64,000 bases of DNA from Falciphora oryzae (Eukaryota > Ascomycota > Sordariomycetes > Magnaporthales > Magnaporthaceae). Positions 10,987-21,808 of this stretch are shown in pieces (the stretch's first letter is position 1; every line of letters begins with the position of its first letter). The position numbers were made by a program, and so were the translations under genes. The notes beneath the pieces are model-generated. The model had not been told where the DNA came from, searched no databases, and saw nothing but the letters and a program-made list of their open reading frames with translations. Location: assembly GCA_000733355.1 (NCBI GenBank), contig JNVV01000005.1, positions 1,578,335 through 1,642,334 of the forward strand, in the 5' to 3' direction.

Positions 10987-13520
10987 ATGGCGGACAGGGA
11001 GCGGGATTACGACGAGGGCGAGGGCCCGCTGGACCCGGAGCGGCTCTACACGAAAGAATACTGCATTGGTGCGTGGCTTGTCCCCCGCTACCCAAAGGAC
11101 ATCTTGCCGGGCCAGGCGGCGGCGGCGGCGTGTCCGTCGTGTAAGGCTTGCTAACCTGCTGGCGGGGCCGCATCTTGCAACAGGCGGAGGGAGCTTTGGA
11201 AAGGTCTACAAAGGGTATGTGGTCTTGCTCGCTGCTTGCCGTCTGTTCAGCGGTGTGAACCGCCCGGGTTCGGCTGGGAATAGTTCGAGACTGACAGAGG
11301 GTCGGACATGTGCAGAGTCGACAAGCGGACAGGCCAGGCGGTCGCAATCAAGATCATCGACATTGAGAGCGCCGAGGATGAGGTTGAGGATATCATACAG
11401 GAGATAGCGATCCTGTCAGAGCTCCAGTCGCCATATGTCACAAAGTACTACGGGTCTTACGCCAAGGGGGCCGAGCTGTGGATCGTCATGGAGTTCTGCT
11501 CCGGCGGCAGCTGCGCCGACCTCATGAAGCCCGGCCTGATTGGGGAGGAGTACATTGCCATCATTGTGCGGGAGCTGCTGCTGGGCTTGGACTACCTGCA
11601 TGCGGACAAGAAGCTGCATCGGGACGTCAAAGGTGTGTCACGGTGTCCTGGGCCAGCACATATGACGGACACTTAGCTGACGACGCCCCTCCCGCAGCGG
11701 CCAACATCCTCCTGAGTGCTAACGGTCAGGTCAAGCTCGCCGACTTTGGCGTGTCGGGCCAGCTGAGCGCGACCATGACCAAGAAGAACACGTTCGTGGG
11801 CACCCCCTTCTGGATGGCGCCGGAAGTGATTAAGCAGTCCGGCTACGACCACAAGGCGGACATCTGGTCCCTGGGCATCACGGCCCTCGAGCTGGCCAAT
11901 GGCGAGCCGCCCTACGCCGACATCCACCCGATGAAGGTGCTCTTCCTGATCCCCAAGAACCCGCCCCCGCGCCTCGAGGGCAACTTCACAAAGGCCTTCA
12001 AGGACTTCATCGAGTCCTGCCTGCAGCGCGACCCGCGCGACCGCCCCGCCGCCCGCGAGCTGCTGCGCCACCCCTTTGTCCGCCACGCAAAGAAGACGAG
12101 CTACCTTACGGAGCTGATCGAGCGCCACAGCCGCTGGTGCGCGACCCATAAGAACGGCGGCCGCGACGACGATGATAATGACGACGACGAGTCCCAGCGC
12201 CAGCAGAGCGCCCAGCGCCGCGCCGCCGAGCGGCAGGCCGTGGACGAGGACATGTGGGACTTTGGCACCGTGCGCCTCGTCGGCGATAGGGGAAACCTGA
12301 TCCACCGCCCGGGTATGCTCAACCCCATGGACGACTCCGCCACTAATGCGCGCGCGGCTCCGCCTAGGGGTTACGGCGGCAGCAGCGCCAGCCCGACCAA
12401 AGACGGTTTCAACTTTGATGAGTCGAGGGACAGGGACACGGTCAAGGCTGCCGCGTCGACGGGCACCTCGAGGCAGGTCAGCCCGCAGAGGAAGCCGATC
12501 CCCCAAGGACCTGCCTCTCCGACGCGGGTCGTCATCAACGCACCACCGTCCAAACCGGCGTCCCGCGAGCCCGAGACGCCCAGGGCGTCGGGCTTCAATG
12601 GTGCACTGAACCCCACCCCGCTGCTGCCGAGCGGCGGGCACTCGCCAGATTACGATCGAGAGCTGCAGTTGCAGCTGCAGCGTGATATGGGTGGCATGAA
12701 CCTTGGAAACGTCATCCAGGCTGGTGAAGGACGGCAGGGAATAGTGTCCAAGGTTGGCATGGGTAGTAGCTCGTACGGCCTCGGCCCGCAGGCGCCGCAG
12801 TACCAACAGCAGCGGTCACAACAGCCGTCCAAGCCGGGCCCTATGAAGCTGCCCGAGATACCGCCGTTCCGCGGAGGGCTGCAACAGCACCACGCCCCGC
12901 CGGCGCTGCCGCCACACGTGCTGCAGAAGACATCGAGCCAGCAGCAGCTCCCGCCGTCGCCGACGCGGCAGTCGCACCAGCGCTACAGCCAGGTGCCGCC
13001 ACTATCGCCATCAACACAGCAACCGCTGCCGCTGCCGATGCCGCCGCCGCACAGGTCGTCGGCCACGCCGGAGCCGCCGCCGCACGGCAGCAGCAGCAGC
13101 CAGCTCCAGGCGCCGTCATCTTTCCCGTCGCCGGCGCCGTCGCCGCCCAACGGCGACCTAGACGCGCTCAACGACGTCATCTTCCCTGCTCTGGAGGAGG
13201 CGCTCAAGAGGCGGCAGATCCGCCTCCAGCAGCAGATTCAGCAGATGCAGTCGTCGTCGCCGTCATCGTCGTCGACCTCGCTGGCGCTAGATAGCTCCTC
13301 GCTGCCGCCGGTGCCGACGCCGCGGCAGCAGCGGGCCGAGGCGGCGCACGAGAAGATCCGCAAGCTGGTCTACAAGCTCGCGCACGTGTGCAAGGAGATT
13401 GACCACTGGGACAAGGCCGAGCCTGTTGGTATGGGCAAGGAGGTCGGCCCGTTCCTTGAGGGATTGCTCGAGGAGATACTCGTGCGGGTCGAGCCGCTCG
13501 ACGAGGAGGAGGAGCGGTAG
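10987..13520 (+). CDS. Ste20-family germinal-centre kinase (GCK-III; MST3/4-like)
   Basis: Four exons (10987-11068, 11184-11214, 11316-11632, 11698-13520) give 750 residues. The kinase domain covers about 22-274: P-loop [15 protein letters not shown] lysine, HRDVKAANILL catalytic loop, DFGVSGQL magnesium loop and [10 protein letters not shown] activation segment. These are hallmarks of GCK-III kinases (human MST3/MST4/STK25), which in fungi act in septation, polarity and the STRIPAK network. The tail (275-690) is Pro/Ser/Gln-rich and disordered. A conserved helical block closes the protein (about 692-745). Exon 2 has only 31 nt and carries the glycine loop. I cannot tell from sequence alone whether it corresponds to Neurospora MST-1 or SID-1; the long disordered tail favours the former. 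Confidence 0.92.
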
Positions 13521-16500
13521 CCGGTCACACCGCCGCCATCCTTGTTCTTCTCCATCGAGACTACCACATCATGCTTATGTTTTATGCGGTGTGAACGCCA
13601 TCGACTGATCCATTGCACGCGCTTTAGCTGGCTATAAATGCCATTGCGACTTGACGCCCCGAATGAAGCGGCGTTTCGCGATTGTTTGTTGCTTTTCTTA
13701 TTCTCTACTGTTTTCCACATCCACTACAACATCTTTATGCCTGCCCCGAGAAGCGTCCCGGCTCGTTCTAACACGGCGGTCTACTGTGGCTTCATGAGCA
13801 TCACGAAAGGAGGGGGAGGAAGCGTTTGATGTCGAGCGCAAACAGCTTTTAGACGGAGACCATGATATTATCTTATGACGACACACACGAGCTGTTTTTA
13901 CGGGACTGCTTTTTTTCATCTCTCTTATTATCTATTAGACAACGGTCGGAGGTTCAGAGGTATACATGACTGGCTTGTTTTGTTCTTTTCCCCCCACTCT
14001 AACAACGACGGCGGACAAGAAGGGGTAACGCTGAGCGAAGAGTACACACTGCACAGCGCACAAATGCCACATTTGAGGCACTCCTCCCCTTCTTTGTTCT
14101 CATGCCTTGCCTTTTTCTGTTGTTTGCTTTTTTTTTCGAGGCTTGTTTCTCTGCCCGTTCATTGTCCCGCAGTGTATTATACCCAAGCATTAGCATCGAA
14201 ATAGAGTATGCTGCCGGCATCCCGCTCAACGACATTTTAAGAAGCCGCTCAAGCATTCTTCTATGAGACCTCGTTCTTCCCATGTCTCTCGCTTCCAGTT
14301 GGGATTCGGGTCCCAACGGATCAAGGTCTCGAGAACAGTGCGGGTAGTTCTAAGCTCAAGACAAGAACTCGATTTTTCAGAATACGACGGACAGGGTTAG
14401 TCTAGTATAAGGCCTCAGGTTTGATAATACGACTTCCGTGTTGCCCCTGCGGGAATAATTATTCTGTCTTTACCGCGGGGCCGGATACTGGTTGTGCAGT
14501 GAGTCTTGACGGGCGTAACACGCATCTATGTCTAGGGCTTGCGAGCTTGGACAAGCTCCGGTGCTCACTCACGCAGAGAGAATTCCTGAGCGGGATTTCG
14601 GGCACGAAAAAGGGTCTAGGTATGATTAACTGTCTCTCGCCCAAACTATAATAATCTGATGTTTTCAGGCATGCTGCCTCATGCCTGTAGGTATCCATCG
14701 TAGCCTCCCCTATCTCTCTAGGTTGTCCTCCATGCGCGTCCTTGCTTTGAAGCTTTGAACGTTGAGAGACTTGTGCTCCGTGGCCGTGGGTTCTTGGGGG
14801 GAAACGAGGGACTTGAGGGTGCGGTAGGCTGTGGGAACCCTATCGTCTGGAGCCATCGCGGTTAGTCAGCTGTCACACTCTCAGGAGGGAATAGGAACTC
14901 ATCTGGCAGCCGCGTTTGGTTTGGTCATGAGCATCCAGATGAACCGGCATCCTTGCGAGTCTCTACTTTCATCATCGCTGACGTAGTTCTTCGTTTCTGT
15001 TATTAATGACTGCCGTGGGAGACTTCGGCAGATATAATCAGGATATTCACTAGTGGCTCTCCACTCTTTGTCAGCAATAGATGTCATCGTGCTGTTCCCC
15101 CAAGCTTCTGGCCATACCGGATGCTGTGCCGGATCTCGGTGTCCCCTCTACTCCCTACCTCGTCACTATTGCACCGGTGACGCTTGCTCGCATCCTGTGT
15201 ATTTGTTGACGCACCTTTGCGGGGTGAGGGTATCCCTAAGTGAGCTTGCTCCGCGCACTTTCCTTGGCGGATGTTTACTTGTCGAGGTGGCTCGAGAGCT
15301 TGTGCGATGCTGACGCCGGGCTTTGTGTTTTCCTCGAGCTCTGACCAAGCCAGCATGGGAGAGTGTCACCCCCTGGATGTCGTACAGAACCGTTGGTCTT
15401 GTTGCATCTCATCGGGCGGGCGTGGGTGACAGGAACGTCCGTTGGGGGTCTGAGCTCTTGGAAGTTCTCAGAGAACCCGAGACACAATACGCACGCTTGT
15501 ATCCAGGACTGTGGAGAAGGTTGCGTCAGCGTCAGGTGGTGATATAGAGGAGTAAAGGTGGGAGTAGCTGGAGGAGGCAAGCAGATTATGGGCAAGCGTC
15601 TCAGGGTAGCCCTAAGCTTTCTCGCGGCAGTTGCAAGCTGTCGCCAATCTTCTGCCGGTCCTCCCGGGAGCTTGCGGACGGGTGTCGCGTGACGGATCAT
15701 CCACCCAGGCTGTCGGGATCATGGTCCCGCAAGGACAACGACGCAGTGTACCCATACCCACACTGCCGCCGTATTGTCTCGGTATGACTGGCCAGGGAGG
15801 CTGCGCCGTCAGTGCGTCGTGCTCGCTCAACGGTAGAAGCGGGGATGCATGGATCTTGTCCTATCTTGTTCACCGCCACCGGGCTCGAGAGGCCCTTGGT
15901 GTCGTCGCTGTGAAGGGGTGTGTGGGAGAGAGCGGGACGCGTCGGCAGAACTGTTGCTTGAGCTGGACGAGAGCGTATCTGCCGGGGCGCCGACGGAAGT
16001 AAGTATGTGAGGTCACGCACTCCGGTGTTCCTCTGCGCTGGGGGCAGGATCGTGCATCTCCTATTGGTCTACTGAACAACCAAACGTTAGCACTGCTACA
16101 ATCTTCAAGGAAGTCTTCCGGGAACAATGTGATCATAGATGTTACTGGATGTTTCCTTCATCTTCGGTCGGTGGCCACGCGACGTAAGAAGCTTCCAGAT
16201 GGTCGATGGGAGGGGTTTTGCCATGCTGCTGACGGAGAACAAAAGGAACAAAAAGGGGCATATGGTCTTGTCGGCTGCTGCATTGTAGGATGAGCGTAGA
16301 AATTCTTTGCGAGGATACAGTGTGGGTACCTGCTGTGCCAGCTCGACCGGTAGTCTATCGAGGGGCTTCTTGAGCTCGGTGCTAGAACGCGTGCCGCCTA
16401 GGAAGCACTGAACCTGGATGAGGAAGGTGCAACACGCCTCACTCCGCAAGCCTCCACCAAGCTTGTGTGTCAAAGTCTCTGGACTGGTAAACACACATTC

Positions 16501-16977
16501 GATCACCCACCACTGCCGTCACACTTTGACTAAAGTCCTACTCCCAGAACTAACTTCACCACCGCCCAGCCCGGGTAAGTCGTCCCCCCCTTGGTCTTCT
16601 ATAAACATGAGGCTCCCTCCTCATCTAGAACGCAACCCGAGACCTTCTTATTCTGGAACCCAAAGTCGATGCCGGAATCACCAGCCCAAGTGGGTGCTAC
16701 AAACTACGGAGGGAAAATCACTTCACGCACGCCAACTATTTACATCATCCCTGTGTTGGCAAGTCATTGTAGCCAAGGTATCGACATTGAGTTCTTTCTA
16801 GACCTTCATCTCACCCAGAATATCTCCAAAACAGGCCGTCTGGAAACAAGACCGGATAGAGGGTCCGACGAAAATTCCCTCCAAAAGATGCCGGAGACCA
16901 CGGGAGCCTGCATGCGATGCGCGCCCACACGGCTGCAGAGCCCTGTGCCAGGGCCACCAACGAGGCAAGCCATCGCC
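13521..16977. other. Long intergenic region, no supported gene
   Basis: About 3.4 kb between the kinase stop and the secreted-protein start. The first kilobase is moderately T-rich (probable 3' UTR of the kinase). ATG frames present are short, without recognisable domains or splice-supported extension. A TATAAA at 16600-16605 may serve the downstream gene. I see no repeat, tRNA or transposon signature. Confidence 0.5.
16600..16605 (+). promoter_or_regulatory. TATA box candidate for the Alt a 1-like gene
   Basis: TATAAA in the context TTCTATAAACATG lies 378 bases before the proposed ATG of the secreted protein. The distance is long but usual for fungal leaders. Confidence 0.35.
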
Positions 16978-17776
16978 ATGGCGCTCCCCACCCTCGCCGC
17001 TCTCGTCCTCGTCCTCCTCCTCGCCGTGGCAGATTCCGTCCGCCCCCTGCCCGTCCACGCCTCGCCCATCGGCCGCACGAACGACCCCGATGTTGCCGAG
17101 CACTCGGCCGCTGCCGGCCGGGCCCGCGAGGCCAAGGACTGCTCGCGGCCGGACGTCACCTGCTCGTGCCAGGACTGGACGTTCTCGCAGCCGACGTGGA
17201 ACCTGACCGACTTTCGCTACCGGTCGTCGTTCGAGATCAGGAGTCCGGACGGGAGGGACGACCCCGTCTCGCGTGGGAACGTCTCCTTTGTCGTCCGCAA
17301 CAAGGCGGTGCCGTACAGCACCACCTGCAAGGCTTCCAGCAACGCCACTGACGAGTTCTTCTACGGCGACAAGTGGTACAACTGCGACCAGGGTGGAGAT
17401 GACCAGCCCGACAGTGGGCCCGGCTTGACCTGGTTCCGCTACGACAAGACCGAGGACTTGATTGAAGTCAAGCAGAGCTGGTTGTGCTCTGACCACGGAC
17501 GGTACTGTGCCCAAAATGGTCCCTCTTCCCATCTTTTCTCTCTGGTTTCCCCTCCCTGAACACTACTCCACTGACGTCCGGGACTAACGGGACGTGTACA
17601 ACGACAGAGTCTCGTTCCAGGCTATTGGGGAGTCCAAGGCGGTTGTCGAGTGCAATGTCCAGGTGTGGGAGAACCCAGACTGGGAGGAGGGCGAGACATA
17701 CCAGGTGGGTACGACAGACTGTCTAAGTGCGAACCAGACGCTTCGGGTGCCATGGTCCGAAATCATTGGCACTTAG
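16978..17776 (+). CDS. Small secreted Cys-containing protein, Alt a 1-like ('AA1-like')
   Basis: Two exons (16978-17501 and 17608-17776) encode 230 residues. The intron starts GTACTG, has a perfect CTAAC branch site near 17584 and ends GACAG. The N-terminus from 16978 is a classical signal peptide with a Leu/Val/Ala core. The mature part has paired cysteines and Trp-rich beta-strand segments (QSWLCSDHGR, WYNCDQ, VQVWENPDW) resembling the fungal secreted Alt a 1-like family, small beta-barrel proteins of the cell wall or medium often considered effector-like. In-frame upstream ATGs exist, but only the one at 16978 places the signal peptide first. Family assignment is by pattern only. It ends 85 bases from the convergent Clr5-domain gene. 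Confidence 0.7.
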
Positions 17777-17861
17777 GGTATTTGTATTTGCGCTAGTGAC
17801 GAGTGATCGAGGGTGGCGTTCTGTCTTTTCTATTATGCTCTTTTTCCTTTTCTTTTTATGT

Positions 17862-19991
17862 CTAGTTTCCCTTTGGCCTGTCCATCAAGCGGCGCAGTTC
17901 TGCGGGCGACTGGTCTCCATCTACTTCCATCTTGCTCTTGTTATCTCCAAGCCATTCCTCAAGTGGCAGTCGCCACAGCCGTAGAGTGGCTGCGGCTTCA
18001 CCATCAGCCACCATCGTATACGAGTGCTCGAAGCGCCACAGAGCAATCACCAAGGCGCGAAGATAATGGAATCTCGTTCTGCTATCCGTCAAGTTCCCCC
18101 ACAGAAACCGTACCAGCTCCTGAACGCAGGAGAGGATTTTGTCTAGTGAGCGTGGATGCTGGATCAGGTGGGCATACAACGGTTCTAAGTGCATGTCAAT
18201 AGGGCCCTTGTGAGCTATGAAGACTAGAAGCTTGAGGAGAGAATCGAAAGGGGGATTTTGTTTGGCGGCTATGCCTTGGTGGAGCTCGGCCAGTCTGCGT
18301 TCCAGCGAGCGAACAGCATCCGAAGGGTCGCTGTTTTTCCCCGCTAGCAAATCTGCGACGCGGTCAAAATACGCGCGGAGAGCGAAGAAAGTCCATTCCC
18401 ATCTCCGCACCTGGCTCATGGCCACTGGCTTGCTCCCGGCACCGTTCTCGGCGCTGGCGGCGGCGGTCGGTCTGTCCTTGCCGCTCGAGTCGTAAATGTC
18501 GTCCAGGAACAGAATCACGGCGGGGTCGTACACGACCGAGGAGGCGTGATGCCTCGTGGCGAAGTAGAGGATGTCGACGATGCGCACCAGCGGGTGGTCG
18601 GGCCATTGGACGCCGAGCCGGCGCCGCAGGACCTTGCGGATGTAGTTGAAGACGACTGCCTGGGCGCGGTGTAAAGACGCGTGCTTTTTGTGGATCGACA
18701 GGAAGGTCGCGAGGAACCTCGCCTGGTACGGGCAGTGGCAGATGCACTCGTCGAACTGGGCAAGGGCGGTCTGGAGAAGCCGCCGCCCCTCTGCGTAGCG
18801 GGCCGCCTCCATCAGCGCGAAGCCGTCGGCGAGGTTGGTGGAGAAGGCCCTCCCGGCCTGGGGGTTGGCCTCGGCCAGCCAGCAGTGGCGGGGGTGGATG
18901 GCGCCGGCCCCGGTTGTTGGCATGATGGAGTTTCCCTCGGCGTTCTCGTCACACGAGCAGAGGGTAGCAGTTCTGAGCCCGTGTATGTACTGTCGGATGT
19001 TGCGCAGGATGTCCTCGGCGTACCGCAACATATCAGGCATGGCGACAGACGGGTGGGGGGCAAAACCCTGGCGCATGAATTGTCGGGCGAGTCTGGTGGT
19101 CGGCGGGCCGGGCGAAGCCGGACTCCTTGAGGGGATGAGCCCAACCGACCAGGGACCGTCGATGAATGAGGCATAACGGTGTGCACTTGTGACAAGTGGA
19201 CTTGACAAAAAGGGGCCAGAGAGGTCTTGGACAACCGCAGGAGCCCATTGGTCGCTCTTCCCTAGAGTGGTGTACTCAATGCCAAGGGTAAGTTGGTCGA
19301 AGTCGTGAATGGCGGCCTTTGGAGTCAGTGGGCGGCTCGCGGGTTTGGCCGATCCTGGGGGGAGATGTTCGCATTCTTGGTTGACGGATGCCGCAGGCGA
19401 TGAGGGGCTTGCTGCAGGCGTGCTGTACTCCACGTAGGGAGGCGTGGGAGCTAGGCGTAATTAGCATTGCTCAGCGACAGTCCCCGTCCATACGAATAGA
19501 AGACGGCCTGCTGGAGCTTAGATGATGCCCTACCGTTGATCGGGGACTTGGGTGACCCGTCTTTCTTGTACCTCCGGAGATATCGAGATATGTTGGCCTG
19601 GGAAACCGGACGCTTCCGGACCCTGAACGACGTCTGCTTGCCCTCGGCCTCGCGCCGGGACTGGATCCGGACGATGGCTGCGTACTCGTCCGCCTTGACG
19701 TTTTTGTGTATCCCCCACTGCTTCAGCTTTTTCATATACTCCCTCCGACTGGCGAGGTTGTCAGCGACATGCGACGACGCAGTTTTGGATCGGGTTGGGT
19801 AGGTCTGGTGACGCCCTAGGGGGCTAAAAGGGGTGGCGGAGAATTAACGCATACGTCGCAGAGAAGCCATTGCTCTTCATTGTCTCGACGAGGGTTTTGA
19901 AGTCGCAATCCTCTGCCTGGTAGAGCTGGACGATTGCTTCGCGTCGTTCCTCCCAGGCCCGCCTCGAGAATGCGGGACCCTTGGGCTCCAT
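17862..19991 (-). CDS. Clr5-domain protein, 646 aa
   Basis: Three exons on the minus strand (19991-19855, 19748-19534, 19450-17862). The first two encode a Clr5 domain (about residues 7-63), with the typical W-E-x-R-x-x-I-x-x-L-Y start and the REYMKKLKQWGIHKN helix, split by the first intron (GTATGC donor, GCTGAC branch). The basic stretch after it (RREAEGK, RVRKRPVS, RYLRRYKKDG) could bind nucleic acid. The remaining 500 residues look helical and repeat-like, as in many fungal Clr5 proteins, but match no domain I can name. Clr5 domains occur at the N-terminus of many Pezizomycotina proteins of unknown function; the name comes from the fission-yeast silencing factor. A TTATAA element near 20189 is a possible TATA box. 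Confidence 0.8.
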
Positions 19992-20602
19992 TATTTGTTG
20001 CGGTTCGAGATGGAAGCAAAAGTCTTGGGAGGGGAGAGGCAGGCAAGCCTGGAGTGGTGTGTCGCTTGCAGGCCTAACGCATCTGGAAGCATGTCGATTG
20101 ATGGATGGAATGGCAGATGACAGATGGCAGAATTGGATGATGGAAGGCCAACACCGGTATCGTTTGGAGGGAGCTGGCTGGCTGGCTTATAAAGATGCTG
20201 TCAGATTGGCTGGCTGGATTATTTTCTGTCCACGCAGACCCTTGGCAGGCTTGGATATGCATTCTGTAAGATATCATGAGAGCAGCTGAGCGATTGCCGA
20301 CCCCTTGGATCAGGACGCCGCACCCATGCGTTAGTGGCATGGTTTCGCCCCCAAGTCGCATCAGCCCAGCTTACCTCGCGCACACACCCGAAGCTTTCCG
20401 GGAGCACCCACCTCGCTTCTAGCCTTATCCTTTCACGAGCTGCCGGGAAATTTTTCCTATATCGATTTGCTGTCCGCGATGATAATACCGGTTGGACCAT
20501 TGTGAGCAAAGAGGCGAGTGGGGGAAACGAGAAGCGCATCCACCAGTAGGGTTAGTACAGCCAGGGGCTATAGGGGCCACAGCGAGACATCATTGCATCA
20601 AT
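19992..20602. other. Promoter region of the Clr5-domain gene
   Basis: It holds the minus-strand promoter of the Clr5 gene (TTATAA near 20189) and short runs of the imperfect repeat GGCTGGCT. No coding signal is supported. Confidence 0.5.
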
Positions 20603-20674
20603 GGCCTAGTGGCGCAACGGTAGCGCGTTTGACTCCAGATCAAAAGGTTATCCGTTCAAATCGGGTCTGGGTCA
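20603..20674 (+). tRNA. tRNA-Trp (anticodon CCA), no intron
   Basis: A complete cloverleaf of 72 nt can be folded. The acceptor stem is GGCCTAG with CTGGGTC (two G-U pairs) and discriminator A. The D-arm is GCGC-AACGGTA-GCGC. The anticodon stem is TTTGA with TCAAA around the loop CTCCAGA, anticodon CCA. The T-arm is ATCCG-TTCAAAT-CGGGT. A run of five T follows at about 20687, suitable as a Pol III terminator. Confidence 0.95.
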
Positions 20675-20944
20675 ATTGATTTCCCTTTTTGCTGGGCAGC
20701 AGTGTCCAATGTCCTCCTCATTCGCGTTCCTGCTGCTTCTTGCTCGATCATCTGCTATTTTGATCGTCTACTATTTTTTTTTACAAATTTGGGTTGCAAT
20801 GCTTTATGGTTTTGCTTTTTTCTGAAAAGTAAAATGTGGAAAAGAAAACGCTGCGACGTGCTGTTTAGCATAAGAAGCAAAAACAAAAACAAGAGCCGGA
20901 AGAACGACATGGTCAAAACATCTTCGCAGCAAAACAATAAACCA
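20675..20944. other. Spacer between two oppositely oriented tRNA genes
   Basis: It contains T runs serving as Pol III terminators for both flanking tRNA genes and otherwise A/T-rich sequence. No gene is seen. Confidence 0.6.
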
Positions 20945-21031
20945 CGACCCAGACGGGACTCGAACCCGCAATCTTCAGAGGTATTGATTCCGTTACCGAA
21001 ATCTGACGCGATACCATTTCGCCACCAGGCC
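20945..21031 (-). tRNA. tRNA-Arg (anticodon TCG) with 15-nt intron
   Basis: Read on the minus strand, the 87-nt gene folds into a full cloverleaf. The acceptor is GGCCTGG with CTGGGTC (three G-U pairs) and discriminator G. The D-arm is GCG/CGC. The anticodon stem is TCAGA with TCTGA, and the T-arm is GCGGG-TTCGAGT-CCCGT. The anticodon bases are at 20999-20997 (TCG, reading CGA). An intron of 15 nt (20995-20981) sits one base 3' of the anticodon, the canonical place for the eukaryotic tRNA splicing endonuclease. Confidence 0.93.
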
Positions 21032-21808
21032 GTTGTCAAATGGTGAATGAAGGAAAACTAGCACATCCACTGTCTAAGGGGCTTCTGTCGTGTCCATTGG
21101 GCTGCCTTTCGGGCCTGACTCGATTCTAGCGGTGAACCCCGCCGCTGCTGGAAGTTAGGCGTCTCCAATCCATCAAAATGCGCGGCGCGCTATTGTCACG
21201 AGAGTTTCCAGCAAAAGGACTGGAATATTCTGGGCCCGCATCTCTTCCACCTGCTTCTCTGTTTCTAATTGTTATCCGCGGAAAGGATCTCTTGTTCAAC
21301 CAAGGTTAAATGGTCTTGTACCCGTTAGGCAGCTCGTTTGTCGGCCTGCTATTGTCCCACCTATATCTCTCTATGCCGGAAGCAGCAGGTGACATCGGAG
21401 CGGCGACGGTGCCGGGAAGCACTCTCCGGCTGGCCTTGGCGCGCTGACAGACTCGCGGCCTCGAGCGGGGAAGCCCCTGTGCCGGAAATGCTGTGTCTCG
21501 CGCGCGCGCCCGAGAACTTGCCCACCTGCCCCACGAGATAGCGACAGCGGCAGGTCGGCTGATGATGACCGCCCTGCCCGCAGATAGGATGTAACCCCTT
21601 CTGCAAGGCCCCGACGGCCGAGATGAGCAACCACACCAACCAGCCCGGTATTTAAGCCGGCCACCGCCTCCCCCCGCAGATGCCGTCGCGTGAAAGGTGC
21701 GTTCCCCTTTGCGGTGCCTCGTCCCCGATTCTCCCGATTTCCCCTGGGACGCCGATCTGCCCGTGCCTCGTACGGCTCACAGAGCTTTTCTAACGGGGAA
21801 CACACAAT
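21032..21808. other. Promoter region of the M6 metalloprotease gene
   Basis: GC-rich in its second half. A TATTTAAG element at 21649-21656 is the likely TATA box. No other gene is supported. Confidence 0.5.
21649..21656 (+). promoter_or_regulatory. TATA-like element before the M6 metalloprotease gene
   Basis: TATTTAAG 153 bases before the start codon at 21809, at a normal distance for a fungal core promoter. Confidence 0.45.

Noticed and set aside
15631..16002. 123-codon plus-strand frame in the 13.5-17 kb intergenic region
   Set aside because: It does not start with ATG and has no recognisable protein features.
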